64,000 bases of DNA from JABHGY01 sp964525185 (GTDB lineage Bacteria > Fidelibacterota > Marinisomatia > Marinisomatales > UBA1611): the NCBI GenBank assembly GCA_964525185.1, contig CAZGFQ010000004.1:1-64000 (forward strand), written 5' to 3'. The translations under genes and the position numbers were made by a program. Shown here in pieces: positions 44,236 to 53,854 of the stretch. A model generated the notes under the pieces. It saw only the letters and a list, made by a program, of their open reading frames with translations, searched no databases and was not told the DNA's origin. Positions within the stretch are counted from its first letter, which is position 1. Each line of letters starts with the position of its first letter.

Positions 44236-45734
44236 ACAAAAAATTTTATATTACTACACCCATATATTATGTGAATGATAAACCACATATTGGCCATGCA
44301 TATACCACAATATTGGCTGATGTATTATCTCGATTTCACCGCAGAGCAAACGATGAAACCTTTTTTTTAACAGGATTGGATGAGCATGGGCAAAAAGTAG
44401 AACAAGCAGCCGAAAAACGAAATGTTGACCCCCAAAACCATTGCGATGAAATGGCACCCCGATTTACAGATTTATGGGAACAATTGCATATTTCTAATGA
44501 TGATTTTATTCGAACAACTGAAGAAAGGCATAAAAAAGTTGTCCAAAATATTTTACAGAAAGTTTGGGATACCGGTGATATTTATGAAGCTGAATATGAA
44601 GGATTATATTCTGTGTCAGAAGAACGTTTTGTTACAGAAAAAGAAGTAGAATCTGGCGATTATAGAGATATTCAAACATTAAAGGAAAAAAATTATTTTT
44701 TCAAAATGAGCAAGTACCAGCAAGCTCTTATTGATCATATTGAATCCAATAATGACTTTGTTCGTCCTAAACATCGAAAAAATGAAATTCTTGGGTTTCT
44801 TAGGCAACCCCTTTCAGATTTATGTATTTCTCGTCCTAAATCTCGCATGAGTTGGGGAATTGATCTGCCATTTGATAATAATTATGTTACATACGTGTGG
44901 TTCGATGCGCTTATAAATTATATTACAGCTGTTGGATATGGCAGTGACGAAAAGTCTTTTGCTAAATGGTGGCCAGCAAATATGCATCTTATCGGGAAAG
45001 ATATTTTAACAACACATGCAGTTTATTGGCCCACGATGCTTATGTCAGCGGGCATTGATTTGCCACAAACTATTTTTGCTCATGGCTGGTGGCTTATGGG
45101 TGATTCCAAAATGAGTAAATCTTTAGGAAACGTTATTAACCCTATGGATTTGATTGAAGATTATGGCGTAGATCCAGTACGATACTATCTCATGAGGGAA
45201 ATGGTTTTGGGGCAAGACGCCAATTTTACTATGGAATCATTTATTAATCGATATAATGCAGATTTAGCGAATGATTTGGGCAATTTGTTAAGTAGGGTTT
45301 CAAACCTAATTGTGAAAAATTATGATGGAAAAGTACCTGATCCGGGTGAATTTACATCTCAAGAAGCAAGTATGATAAAAACAGCTAATGAATTATCGAA
45401 TATCATATCTGAAAAAATAGATGATATGAAAATCCATGATGCTGTTGAGGAAACATTTCAATTTGTTCGAAGTGTTAATCGTTATTTAGAAGAAACAGCT
45501 CCATGGAAGTTGGTAAAAAAAGATAAAGCTGCAGCAGCGCGAGTATTATATTCAGCAGCAGAAGCGTTACGTATTGCTGCTGTTATTTTAGAACCGATTA
45601 TGCCTAATAGAATGGTTGATTTACTCAATGCATTAGGAACAAATAATACAAATATTTTCTGGGGTGAATTACAAGTAGGGTCTGAAATAACAAAAGGGGA
45701 ACCCCTTTTTCCACGTATTCAAATCAAAGATTAA
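44232..45734 (+). CDS. metG: Methionyl-tRNA synthetase
   Basis: The 500-residue class I enzyme has the HIGH motif in YYVNDKPHIGHAYTTILADV and KMSKS in GDSKMSKSLGNVINP. The connective domain (YEGLYSVSEERFVTEKEVES) has no cysteines, so this is a zinc-free form. There is no C-terminal EMAP/Arc1p-type tRNA-binding domain, which explains the short length. It is the end of the EnvC-holB-metG unit. Confidence 0.95.
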   Translation: MNKKFYITTPIYYVNDKPHIGHAYTTILADVLSRFHRRANDETFFLTGLDEHGQKVEQAAEKRNVDPQNHCDEMAPRFTDLWEQLHISNDDFIRTTEERHKKVVQNILQKVWDTGDIYEAEYEGLYSVSEERFVTEKEVESGDYRDIQTLKEKNYFFKMSKYQQALIDHIESNNDFVRPKHRKNEILGFLRQPLSDLCISRPKSRMSWGIDLPFDNNYVTYVWFDALINYITAVGYGSDEKSFAKWWPANMHLIGKDILTTHAVYWPTMLMSAGIDLPQTIFAHGWWLMGDSKMSKSLGNVINPMDLIEDYGVDPVRYYLMREMVLGQDANFTMESFINRYNADLANDLGNLLSRVSNLIVKNYDGKVPDPGEFTSQEASMIKTANELSNIISEKIDDMKIHDAVEETFQFVRSVNRYLEETAPWKLVKKDKAAAARVLYSAAEALRIAAVILEPIMPNRMVDLLNALGTNNTNIFWGELQVGSEITKGEPLFPRIQIKD

Positions 45735-45763
45735 CAATTATTTTACGTTTGGCTAAAAAAAGA

Positions 45764-45794
45764 TTTGGAACCGTCTCTATCTATGCTGTATTAT
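45764..45794 (+). promoter_or_regulatory. Possible promoter of the branched-chain amino acid operon
   Basis: A TTGGAA hexamer (45764-45769) and a TATTAT hexamer (45789-45794) are separated by 19 bases, slightly longer than ideal. They lie about 45 bases before the leader peptide ATG. An AT-rich hairpin (TATTATTC/GAATAATA, 45803-45824) follows. The match is modest and this lineage's promoter consensus is unknown. Confidence 0.35.
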
Positions 45795-45837
45795 TTCCGC
45801 CATATTATTCAACGAAGAATAATAAACTTAAAGAAAA

Positions 45838-45981
45838 ATGATATTAAATAATTACAAACAATCAAGCGTCGCCACTGATTTACCAATCAGCCAAACAATT
45901 GATTTATATCTATTTTCTTTAGTGAATATTTCGCTACTGCTTAATATTCTAGTCCTTATTATTATTGGACTCGTCGTCTAA
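45838..45981 (+). CDS. Leu/Ile/Val-rich leader peptide of the ilv-leu operon
   Basis: A 47-codon frame begins ATG ATA TTA at 45838 and ends TAA at 45981, 139 bp before ilvD. The first half is ordinary, but the last 17 residues read ISLLLNILVLIIIGLVV (14 of 17 are Ile, Leu or Val). The last 27 contain 19 such residues. This is the composition expected of attenuator leader peptides such as enterobacterial IlvL and LeuL. The upstream AAAGAAAA is a weak ribosome site. The final codons form one arm of an inverted repeat (see the element at 45970). A small membrane protein is the main alternative. Confidence 0.65.
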   Translation: MILNNYKQSSVATDLPISQTIDLYLFSLVNISLLLNILVLIIIGLVV

Positions 45982-46063
45982 GTCGCCTTTACGAATATAA
46001 AATTCAAACAGGCAAACAGGACGACGGGACAATCATTCCCTTAAATCTACCTACACCTGTTTT
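45970..46063 (+). promoter_or_regulatory. Candidate attenuator structures after the leader peptide
   Basis: CTCGTCGTC at 45970-45978 (the last codons of the leader peptide) pairs with GACGACGGG at 46020-46028, giving 9 bp with one G-U. A competing set exists: tandem CAAACAGG repeats at 46005-46012 and 46013-46020 can pair with CCTGTTT at 46056-46062, and GGGA (46026) can pair with TCCC (46037). The two sets exclude each other, as attenuation requires. No strong U-run after a GC-rich stem is seen, so transcription termination is not proven. Confidence 0.5.
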
Positions 46064-46120
46064 AATCAAATATTTGTATAGTCATTATTAGGATGGCATT
46101 ATCTAAATAAGAGAAAAATT

Positions 46121-47794
46121 ATGAGATCAGATACGATTAAAAAAGGATTTGAACATGCACCGCACCGGAGCTTATTAAGAGCTACGGGTGTTATTCAATC
46201 TGAAGATGATTTTAATAAACCATTTATAGGAATAGCTAATTCCTATATAGACCTTATTCCTGGGCATGTACATTTGCAGGAATATGGGAAAATAGCCAAA
46301 GAATCCATTCGAGAAGCGGGTGGTGTCCCATTTGAGTTCAATACCATTGGCGTAGATGATGGCATTGCTATGGGACATATTGGAATGCGATATTCTTTAG
46401 CTAGTCGAGAATTAATTGCTGATTGTGTGGAAACAGTCGCTGAAGCACATCGGTTGGATGGATTAGTGTGTATTACAAACTGCGACAAAATTGTACCCGG
46501 TATGTTGATGGCAGCTGTAAGGCTCAATATACCAACTATATTTGTTTCCGGTGGTCCAATGAAAGCTGGTAGAAATGCCGATGGCGAAAAAGTTGATCTT
46601 ATTTCAGTTTTTGAAGGGGTTGGTAAAGTAAAGGCGGGCGAATTGGATGAAGAAAAATTATTGGATTTAGAACAATCTGGTTGTCCAACTTGCGGATCCT
46701 GTTCTGGCATGTTTACAGCTAATTCTATGAATTGCCTTATGGAAGCACTTGGTATTGCACTACCCGGGAATGGAACGATTTTAGCTGTGGATGAATCTAG
46801 GTTGGATCTAGTAAAAAAGGTTAGTCAACGTATTTTGACTATGATTGAGCAAGATATAAAACCTCGAGATATAATTAATCATTCATCGATTGAAAATGCA
46901 TTTGTATTAGATATGGCCATGGGAGGAAGTACAAATACTGTTTTACATACTTTAGCGATAGCACAGGAAGCAGGAATAGATTTTGATTTAAAATCATTAA
47001 ATAATTTAGCAAAAAAAACACCATACATCTGTAAGGTGAGTCCAGCAACTAAAGATGTGCACATGGAAGATGTAGATCGAGCGGGCGGTATATCAGCTAT
47101 ATTAAATGAATTATCTAAAAAGGAGAATCTCCTTCAACTAGATTGCCCTACTGTAACTGGTCAATCTTTAGGAGAGAATATTCAATCTTCTACTATTCAA
47201 GATTCAAGTGTCATTCGCTCCATAGATGATCCCTATTCTGTCGAAGGCGGATTAGCTATTTTATATGGTAATTTGGCTCCAAATGGTTCTGTTGTAAAAA
47301 CAGGTGCTGTGTCAGAAACCATGCTAGTACATACAGGTCCTGCTCGCATTTATGAATCCCAAGAAGATGCTTTATCGGGAATATTGTCTCATGAAATTCA
47401 AGAAGGGGATGTTGTTGTTATTCGGACTGAAGGCCCCAAAGGTGGACCCGGGATGCCGGAAATGTTATCACCAACTAGCGCAATTATGGGGATGGGCTTA
47501 GGAGATAAAGTGGCTCTTATCACAGACGGTAGATTTTCCGGTGGAACGCGTGGTGCATGTATCGGACATATATCACCGGAAGCAGCAGATGGAGGCCCAA
47601 TATCTATTTTAGACGAGGGAGATATAATTTCTATAAATATACCAAAAAAAACTTTAAACGTAGAATTGAGTGATAAGGAAATACAGGATCGATTAGGAAA
47701 TATTAAACCATTTAAACCAAAAATAACGCATGGTTATTTAGGTCGATATTCACGGATGGTTACGTCTGCTGATACAGGTGCAATTTTAAAATAA
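46121..47794 (+). CDS. ilvD: Dihydroxy-acid dehydratase
   Basis: The 557-residue Fe-S enzyme dehydrates 2,3-dihydroxy acids to 2-oxo acids for valine and isoleucine. Cluster cysteines are in ITNCDKIVPGM and SGCPTCGSCSGMFTANSMNC. Other motifs are GGSTNTVLHTLAI and TDGRFSGGTRGACIGH. It is the first structural gene of the operon, following the leader peptide. The next gene starts 12 bases after it. Confidence 0.97.
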   Translation: MRSDTIKKGFEHAPHRSLLRATGVIQSEDDFNKPFIGIANSYIDLIPGHVHLQEYGKIAKESIREAGGVPFEFNTIGVDDGIAMGHIGMRYSLASRELIADCVETVAEAHRLDGLVCITNCDKIVPGMLMAAVRLNIPTIFVSGGPMKAGRNADGEKVDLISVFEGVGKVKAGELDEEKLLDLEQSGCPTCGSCSGMFTANSMNCLMEALGIALPGNGTILAVDESRLDLVKKVSQRILTMIEQDIKPRDIINHSSIENAFVLDMAMGGSTNTVLHTLAIAQEAGIDFDLKSLNNLAKKTPYICKVSPATKDVHMEDVDRAGGISAILNELSKKENLLQLDCPTVTGQSLGENIQSSTIQDSSVIRSIDDPYSVEGGLAILYGNLAPNGSVVKTGAVSETMLVHTGPARIYESQEDALSGILSHEIQEGDVVVIRTEGPKGGPGMPEMLSPTSAIMGMGLGDKVALITDGRFSGGTRGACIGHISPEAADGGPISILDEGDIISINIPKKTLNVELSDKEIQDRLGNIKPFKPKITHGYLGRYSRMVTSADTGAILK

Positions 47795-47805
47795 AAGGAA
47801 TTCGT

Positions 47806-49548
47806 ATGAATCAAACACAGAAAAAATTAACAGGAGCAGAAATCATATGGGAATCGCTAGTCCAAGAAGATGTTGAAGTCGTTTTTGGTTATCCGGGTGG
47901 AGCCATTCTACCTACATATGACGCATTAAATAAATATAGAGATAAGGTGCACCATGTCCTCGTTCGCCATGAGCAAGGAGCTACTCATATGGCGGATGGA
48001 TATGCTCGGTCAAGTGGAAAAGTTGGCGTTGCTATTGGTACTTCTGGACCAGGTGCAACCAATATGATCACTGGGATGGCTACGGCTATTTTAGATTCAT
48101 CTCCAATGGTATGTATCACAGGGCAAGTCCCATCAAATGTAATTGGATCAGATGCTTTCCAAGAAGTAGATATTACAGGTGCGGCGATTCCTGTTACAAA
48201 ACATAGTTATCTTGTTACAGATATTAAAGATTTAGCAAGTACGATTCGGGAAGCATTTTTTGTGGCACGGACTGGTCGACCTGGACCAGTTCTTGTAGAT
48301 GTCCCAAAAGATATTCAAAATGAGTCTACAGAATTTATTTATCCAACAGACCCAATTAATCTTCCTGGGTATCATCCTCCAAAAGAAACGAATGAATCAC
48401 ATTTACAAGAATTTGTTAATATGGTCAATGCAGCGGAAAAACCAGTAATTCTTGCAGGGCATGGTGTCCTATTATCAAGAGCTTGTAAGGAAGTTATGGA
48501 TATAGCTGAAAAAGCATCCATTCCAATTGCGACAACTTTATTAGGAATTGGTGGAGTACCAGATAGCCATCCGTTGGTTTTAGGCATGATGGGAATGCAT
48601 GGAGAATCGTGGGTAAATCATGCCATTCAAGATGCAGATTTATTAATAGCATGTGGAATGCGTTTTGATGACCGTGTTACAGGAACATTGAAGACATATT
48701 CTCCCAATTCAAAAAAGATTCATATTGATATTGATGCATCTGAAATCAATAAAAACGTATTAGTGGATTTAGCAGTTCATGCAGATTTAGGAACCGTTTT
48801 AAGGCAAGTAAACCCACAGATTAAATCATTAAAAAAAGGTGATTGGCTACAAACCATTAATCGTTGGCATAATGAATCTCAATCAAGAGATATTTTAAAT
48901 GTTGAATCTGAACAATTAATGGGAGCCCAGGTTATTAAAGAAATATGGGAAGGGACTAACGGTAAAGCACTTATCGTATCAGATGTGGGTCAACATCAAA
49001 TGTTAGAAGCACAATATTACCAACATGATGAACCCAGAACATTGCTTACATCCGGTGGGTTAGGAACCATGGGATTTAGTTTGCCGGCCGCAATTGGTGC
49101 TAGCTTCCATGAAAAAGAACGAGAAATTTGGGTTATTGCAGGAGATGGTAGTATTCAAATGATGCTCATGGAATTAGCTACAGCTATGCAAGAAAATGCC
49201 AATATTAATATTGCTATCATAAATAATGGATATCTTGGCATGGTACGCCAATGGCAGCAATTATTTTATGATGCGCGTTATGCAGAAACTCCTATTTCTA
49301 GCCCTGATTTTGTAAAATTAGCTGAAGCCTATAATATTCCAGCTTATCGTGTGGACACATTAGAAAATATTATTCCAACTATGAAAAAAGCACAGGAAGA
49401 AAAAGGACCAAGTTTAATCGAATTTATTGTAGAAGAGCATGGGATGGTTTATCCTATGGTGCCTGCAGGAGTGGGTCTACACGAAATGATTCAACGTCCA
49501 CACCCAGAAAATGGACAGCCACAAACTCAGGAGGAAAAAGCATCATGA
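47806..49548 (+). CDS. ilvB: Acetolactate synthase large subunit
   Basis: The 580-residue ThDP/FAD enzyme makes acetolactate and acetohydroxybutyrate. Motifs are VVFGYPGGAILPTYDAL, the catalytic Glu in VRHEQGATHMADGYAR, TSGPGATNMITG, and the ThDP motif GDGSIQMMLMELATAMQEN with NNGYLGMVRQWQQLF. Ribosome site AAAAGGAATTCGT. It overlaps ilvN by 4 bp. Confidence 0.96.
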   Translation: MNQTQKKLTGAEIIWESLVQEDVEVVFGYPGGAILPTYDALNKYRDKVHHVLVRHEQGATHMADGYARSSGKVGVAIGTSGPGATNMITGMATAILDSSPMVCITGQVPSNVIGSDAFQEVDITGAAIPVTKHSYLVTDIKDLASTIREAFFVARTGRPGPVLVDVPKDIQNESTEFIYPTDPINLPGYHPPKETNESHLQEFVNMVNAAEKPVILAGHGVLLSRACKEVMDIAEKASIPIATTLLGIGGVPDSHPLVLGMMGMHGESWVNHAIQDADLLIACGMRFDDRVTGTLKTYSPNSKKIHIDIDASEINKNVLVDLAVHADLGTVLRQVNPQIKSLKKGDWLQTINRWHNESQSRDILNVESEQLMGAQVIKEIWEGTNGKALIVSDVGQHQMLEAQYYQHDEPRTLLTSGGLGTMGFSLPAAIGASFHEKEREIWVIAGDGSIQMMLMELATAMQENANINIAIINNGYLGMVRQWQQLFYDARYAETPISSPDFVKLAEAYNIPAYRVDTLENIIPTMKKAQEEKGPSLIEFIVEEHGMVYPMVPAGVGLHEMIQRPHPENGQPQTQEEKAS

Positions 49549-50108
49549 AACAGACACTCATTACGTTAGTCGAAGATAAACCCGGTGTTTTAAATCGTGT
49601 CGCAAGTTTATTTAGACGGCGAAATTTTAATATAGAAAGTTTATCCGTAGGAAAAAGTGAAAATCTTGGTGTAAGTCGTATGACAATTGTTGCTGACGAA
49701 CCGGATGCTCACAAAAGAGGAAACCTATATTTCAATTTATTAAAATTGGTAAATGTAATTGCCGTAAAAGATGTTTCTGATGAGCCATGTATTTCTCGTG
49801 AAACAATTCTTGTTAAAATGGCAACAGGTCCGGATCAATTAAATGAAGTGAATGATGTGGTTAAAAAATTTGGTGCACGCATTGTGGATATGGGTTCAGA
49901 ATCAACGATTATCGAGGCAATGGATGAAGAATCTGCCATTAACAATATGGTTGTAGCATTGAAACCTTTTCAAATCACTGAAATTATGCGCACGGGAAAA
50001 ATTGTTATGAGAAAAGGTAAAACGCATAACATTTCGTCTAGTAACATCAATTCGGAACCAGATGATTTGTCTTGGACGCCAAATCATATTACTGCTTATC
50101 AAAATTAA
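49545..50108 (+). CDS. ilvN: Acetolactate synthase small (regulatory) subunit
   Basis: The 187-residue protein has an N-terminal ACT domain (TLVEDKPGVLNRVASLFRRR, then NFNIESLSVG), a linker, and a C-terminal ACT-like domain. In the family it binds valine and controls IlvB by feedback. The C-terminus has ~25 extra residues (ISSSNINSEPDDLSWTPN) beyond the conserved region. The ATG overlaps the ilvB stop and has GGAGGAAAAA upstream. Confidence 0.94.
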   Translation: MKQTLITLVEDKPGVLNRVASLFRRRNFNIESLSVGKSENLGVSRMTIVADEPDAHKRGNLYFNLLKLVNVIAVKDVSDEPCISRETILVKMATGPDQLNEVNDVVKKFGARIVDMGSESTIIEAMDEESAINNMVVALKPFQITEIMRTGKIVMRKGKTHNISSSNINSEPDDLSWTPNHITAYQN

Positions 50109-50129
50109 ACGATTAATAAAGGAATCAAA

Positions 50130-51176
50130 ATGAAAACAATAGATATTAATGGGTTTCAAGAAACCATAATTGAAAGGTCAGACTATCCATTAGAAAAGTG
50201 TAAAGAAATATTAAATGAAGAAGTAACTGCAATTTTGGGATATGGACCACAAGGGCGAGGTCAAGGACTCAATATGCGAGACCAAGGATTTAATGTTATT
50301 CTTGGACTTAGAAAAGGGCGAAGTTGGGATCAGGCAATTGATGAGGGCTGGGTAGAAGGTGAAAATTTATTCAGTATCGAAGAAGCAACTGAGCGTGGAA
50401 CAATCATTCAATTTTTACTGTCTGATGCAGGACAAATACAAGCGTGGGAAACGGTTAAGTCGCATTTGTCAGATGGTGACGCATTATATTTTTCTCATGG
50501 ATTTGGTGTCGTTTTTCATGAAAGTACTGGGATTATTCCACCTGACAATATTGATGTAATGCTTGTCGCCCCCAAAGGGAGCGGGCTCACAGTTCGAAAT
50601 CATTTTCTTGCTGGACGAGGAATTAATTCATCATTCGCCATTCACCAAGATGCATCAGGAAAAGCAAGGGAGCGTTGTATCGCAACTGCTTTTGCAATTG
50701 GTTCTGGTCATTTATTCGAAACTACCTTTTCAAATGAAGTTCATAGCGACCTAACAGGAGAAAGATGTGTATTGATGGGAATGCTGCAAGGTGCATTCTT
50801 AGCTCAGTACGAAGTATTGAGAGAGAATGGCCATTCACCATCGGAAGCTTATAATGAAACCATTGAAGAAGCGCTTCAGAGTTTATACCCATTAGTTGCA
50901 GAAAAGGGAATGGATTGGATGTATGCCAATTGCTCAACAACAGCACAACGTGGTGCACTTGATTGGGCGCCTAAATTTCATAAAGCTATAAAGCCGGTTA
51001 TACAAGATTGTTATAATAATGTATTAAGTGGAGATGAAGCCCGTATTTCTATCGAATCAAATTCTAAGTCGGATTATCGTGATCAACTTGATAAAGAATT
51101 AGAAGAAATCAATAATCAGGAAATGTGGCAAGCAGGAAAACAATTACGTCCACTTCGCCCGGAAAATATCAGCTAA
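50130..51176 (+). CDS. ilvC: Ketol-acid reductoisomerase
   Basis: The 348-residue NADPH enzyme isomerises and reduces acetolactate-type substrates. The NADP-binding motif is ILGYGPQGRGQGLNMRDQG, followed by FSHGFGVVFH and APKGSGLTVRNHFLAG. The GPQGRGQG form differs from the GSQGHAHA of enterobacteria and resembles other FCB-group enzymes. Ribosome site AAAGGAATCAAA. Only two bases separate it from leuB. Confidence 0.95.
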   Translation: MKTIDINGFQETIIERSDYPLEKCKEILNEEVTAILGYGPQGRGQGLNMRDQGFNVILGLRKGRSWDQAIDEGWVEGENLFSIEEATERGTIIQFLLSDAGQIQAWETVKSHLSDGDALYFSHGFGVVFHESTGIIPPDNIDVMLVAPKGSGLTVRNHFLAGRGINSSFAIHQDASGKARERCIATAFAIGSGHLFETTFSNEVHSDLTGERCVLMGMLQGAFLAQYEVLRENGHSPSEAYNETIEEALQSLYPLVAEKGMDWMYANCSTTAQRGALDWAPKFHKAIKPVIQDCYNNVLSGDEARISIESNSKSDYRDQLDKELEEINNQEMWQAGKQLRPLRPENIS

Positions 51177-51178
51177 AA

Positions 51179-52240
51179 ATGAAGACATATCAATTAACTG
51201 TATTGTCTGGTGATGGTATAGGTCCCGAAGTAGTGGATGTTGCATTGGATGTATTAAGCATTGTAAGTGAACAGGCTAATACTAAGTTCACTATTACTGA
51301 AAAGTTAATTGGTGGATGTGCCTTTGAAAAAGAGGGACATCCGTTACCACAGGATACATTAGATGCGTGTCTACAGTCGGATGCTGTTTTATTGGGAGCT
51401 GTTGGAGGTCCAAAATGGGATGGATTGCCCCACGAATCAAAACCGGAACAAGCATTATTGGGATTAAGAAAAGCACTTGGATTATTTTCCAATTTACGAC
51501 CCGCAAAAGTGTATGATGCATTAGTGGATGCTTCATCATTGAAACCAAGTATAGTTGGTGGATCTGATGTAATGGTCGTGAGAGAATTGACGGGTGGAAT
51601 CTATTTTAGTGAACCGCGTGGGATGGATGAATCAAAAGGGTGGAATACACTAGCATATGAAAAAGAAGAAGTAAGTCGTATTGCTCATGTCGCTTTTGAA
51701 TTAGCTCAAAAACGAAATGGTCGATTGACGTCTGTCCATAAAGCAAACGTTTTAGAAAGTTCGCAATTTTGGAGAGATTGTGTGAATGATATCCAGCCAG
51801 AATATCCTGATGTTACATTGTCAGAAATGTATGTTGATAATGCTGCGATGCAATTGGTACGGGATCCGAAACAGTTTGATGTTATTGTGACGCAAAATTT
51901 ATTTGGAGATATTTTAAGTGATATAGCCGCCATGATTACAGGAAGTTTAGGAATGTTACCTTCAGCAAGTATGGGGACGAAATATGCGATGTATGAACCA
52001 GTACATGGCTCAGCTCCTGAGATTGCAGGGACGAATCAAGCGAATCCAATTGCAACAGTTGGTTCAATAGCTATGATGTTAGAATACACATTTAATGAAC
52101 CAGAATGTGCAAGAAAAATCAATCATGCGGTTGAACAAGTATTAAAAGAAGGATACCGGACAAAAGATATTGCTGATGAAGGGTCAACTATTGTATCCAC
52201 ATCTGAGATGCGAAATCACATTATTGAACAATTAAAATAA
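51179..52240 (+). CDS. leuB: 3-Isopropylmalate dehydrogenase
   Basis: The 353-residue enzyme oxidises and decarboxylates 3-isopropylmalate for leucine synthesis. Motifs are VLSGDGIGPEVVDVALDV, RELTGGIYFSEPRG, and the NAD-binding YEPVHGSAPEIAGTNQANP. I use MKTYQLTVL at 51179, directly after the ilvC stop. The open frame to 51125 lies inside ilvC. Confidence 0.96.
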   Translation: MKTYQLTVLSGDGIGPEVVDVALDVLSIVSEQANTKFTITEKLIGGCAFEKEGHPLPQDTLDACLQSDAVLLGAVGGPKWDGLPHESKPEQALLGLRKALGLFSNLRPAKVYDALVDASSLKPSIVGGSDVMVVRELTGGIYFSEPRGMDESKGWNTLAYEKEEVSRIAHVAFELAQKRNGRLTSVHKANVLESSQFWRDCVNDIQPEYPDVTLSEMYVDNAAMQLVRDPKQFDVIVTQNLFGDILSDIAAMITGSLGMLPSASMGTKYAMYEPVHGSAPEIAGTNQANPIATVGSIAMMLEYTFNEPECARKINHAVEQVLKEGYRTKDIADEGSTIVSTSEMRNHIIEQLK

Positions 52241-52277
52241 GTTTCAAAATTAATGAGTGGAAAAAGAAGGGTATAAA

Positions 52278-53849
52278 ATGAAAGAAAAAATTATTGTTTT
52301 TGATACAACATTACGGGATGGTGAACAGGCTCCTGGAGCTTCTTTAAATGTGCAAGAAAAAGTAGAAGTTGCAAAACAACTTATTCGATTAAATGTTGAT
52401 GTTATTGAAGCAGGATTCCCAGTCTCATCTCAAGCTCAATTTGATGCAGTTCAACGCATTGCAGATTTAAATGAATCACCTATTATTGCAGGTTTAGCTA
52501 GAACAGTTGATGGTGATATTAAAGCAGCCAACGATTCTTTGAAGAATTCTAAAAAGTTTAGAATACATACATTCGCAGGGACTTCAGATATTCACATTTT
52601 GGGCAAATTTGCGAGTGATCGATATGGAAAATCTTTAGATGATAAACGAAAAACAATTTTAAAAATGTCATGTGATGCGGTGGCTTATGCAAAAACATTT
52701 ACGGATGATGTAGAATTTTCTGCTGAAGATGCTGGTCGAACAGATATCGGATATTTGATAGATATTATTGAAGCCGTAATAGCGTCGGGTGCTACAACAG
52801 TTAATATTCCAGATACCACGGGATATACTATGCCCCATGAATACGGGGAAAAGATTTCAATTCTTAAAGAAAAAGTATCAAATATTAATGAAGCAATTAT
52901 AAGTGTTCATTGTCACAATGATTTAGGCTTGGCGGTTGCCAATTCATTAACAGCCGTAAATCAGGGGGCACGTCAAATTGAGTGTACTGTAAATGGAATT
53001 GGAGAAAGAGCTGGGAATGCGTCTTTAGAAGAAATTGTTATGGCCATGAAAGTCAGAGAAGATGCATGGGATTTCAAGACAGATATTGTTACATCAGAAA
53101 TATTCAATACAAGCCGAATGGTATCTGCTTTTACAGGAATGGTTGTTCAACCCAATAAAGCAATTGTTGGAGAAAATGCGTTCTCTCACGAATCAGGAAT
53201 ACACCAAGATGGTGTTTTAAAAAATAAAAAAACATATGAAATCATGGACCCAGATTTGGTGGGGGTTCAAGAATCTAAAATTGTTTTAGGACGGCATTCG
53301 GGACGCCATGGATTAATCGCTAGGCTGAATGAAATTGGATATCATCCTGATGGAGAAGAATTAAAACAGATTTATGAAAAATTTCTTGAGTTAGCGGATA
53401 AGAAAAAAGAAGTGTTTGATGATGATCTTCGAGTATTAATGGGAGATGAAATATATGTTAAAGATTACCGCCATGAACTGGATTATCTCCATGTTAATAT
53501 TGGAACCACAACAATTCCAACGGCTACTGTTAGGATTAAGACTGAGGAAAGAATAGTAGAAGAGTCCGCCACGGGAGATGGACCTGTAGATGCATGTTTT
53601 AATGCCATTGATAGAGCTTTAAATGAAAAATATCATATAGAATCTTATAAAGTGCGATCTGTGACAATGGGAAGATCTGCTCAAGGTGAAGCTACAGTTC
53701 GCTTAAGAGATGGGTCCGATTCTTTTACTGGTCGAGGCGTTTCTACAGACATCGTTGAAGCAAGCGCAAAAGCATATTTACAAGCTATTAATGAACATAT
53801 TATTCAAGTGGATGTTAACGAATTGCTTGATTCTGTTCTAACACCATAG
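52278..53849 (+). CDS. leuA: 2-Isopropylmalate synthase
   Basis: The 523-residue enzyme condenses acetyl-CoA with 2-oxoisovalerate, the first leucine-specific step. The DRE-TIM barrel has FDTTLRDGEQAPGASLN, the metal site SVHCHNDLGLAVANSL, and NGIGERAGNASLEEIVMAM. A C-terminal LeuA dimer regulatory domain (~395-520) is present, so feedback by leucine is likely. The start at 52278 has GAAGGGTATAAA upstream. Confidence 0.96.
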   Translation: MKEKIIVFDTTLRDGEQAPGASLNVQEKVEVAKQLIRLNVDVIEAGFPVSSQAQFDAVQRIADLNESPIIAGLARTVDGDIKAANDSLKNSKKFRIHTFAGTSDIHILGKFASDRYGKSLDDKRKTILKMSCDAVAYAKTFTDDVEFSAEDAGRTDIGYLIDIIEAVIASGATTVNIPDTTGYTMPHEYGEKISILKEKVSNINEAIISVHCHNDLGLAVANSLTAVNQGARQIECTVNGIGERAGNASLEEIVMAMKVREDAWDFKTDIVTSEIFNTSRMVSAFTGMVVQPNKAIVGENAFSHESGIHQDGVLKNKKTYEIMDPDLVGVQESKIVLGRHSGRHGLIARLNEIGYHPDGEELKQIYEKFLELADKKKEVFDDDLRVLMGDEIYVKDYRHELDYLHVNIGTTTIPTATVRIKTEERIVEESATGDGPVDACFNAIDRALNEKYHIESYKVRSVTMGRSAQGEATVRLRDGSDSFTGRGVSTDIVEASAKAYLQAINEHIIQVDVNELLDSVLTP

Positions 53850-53854
53850 TGATT

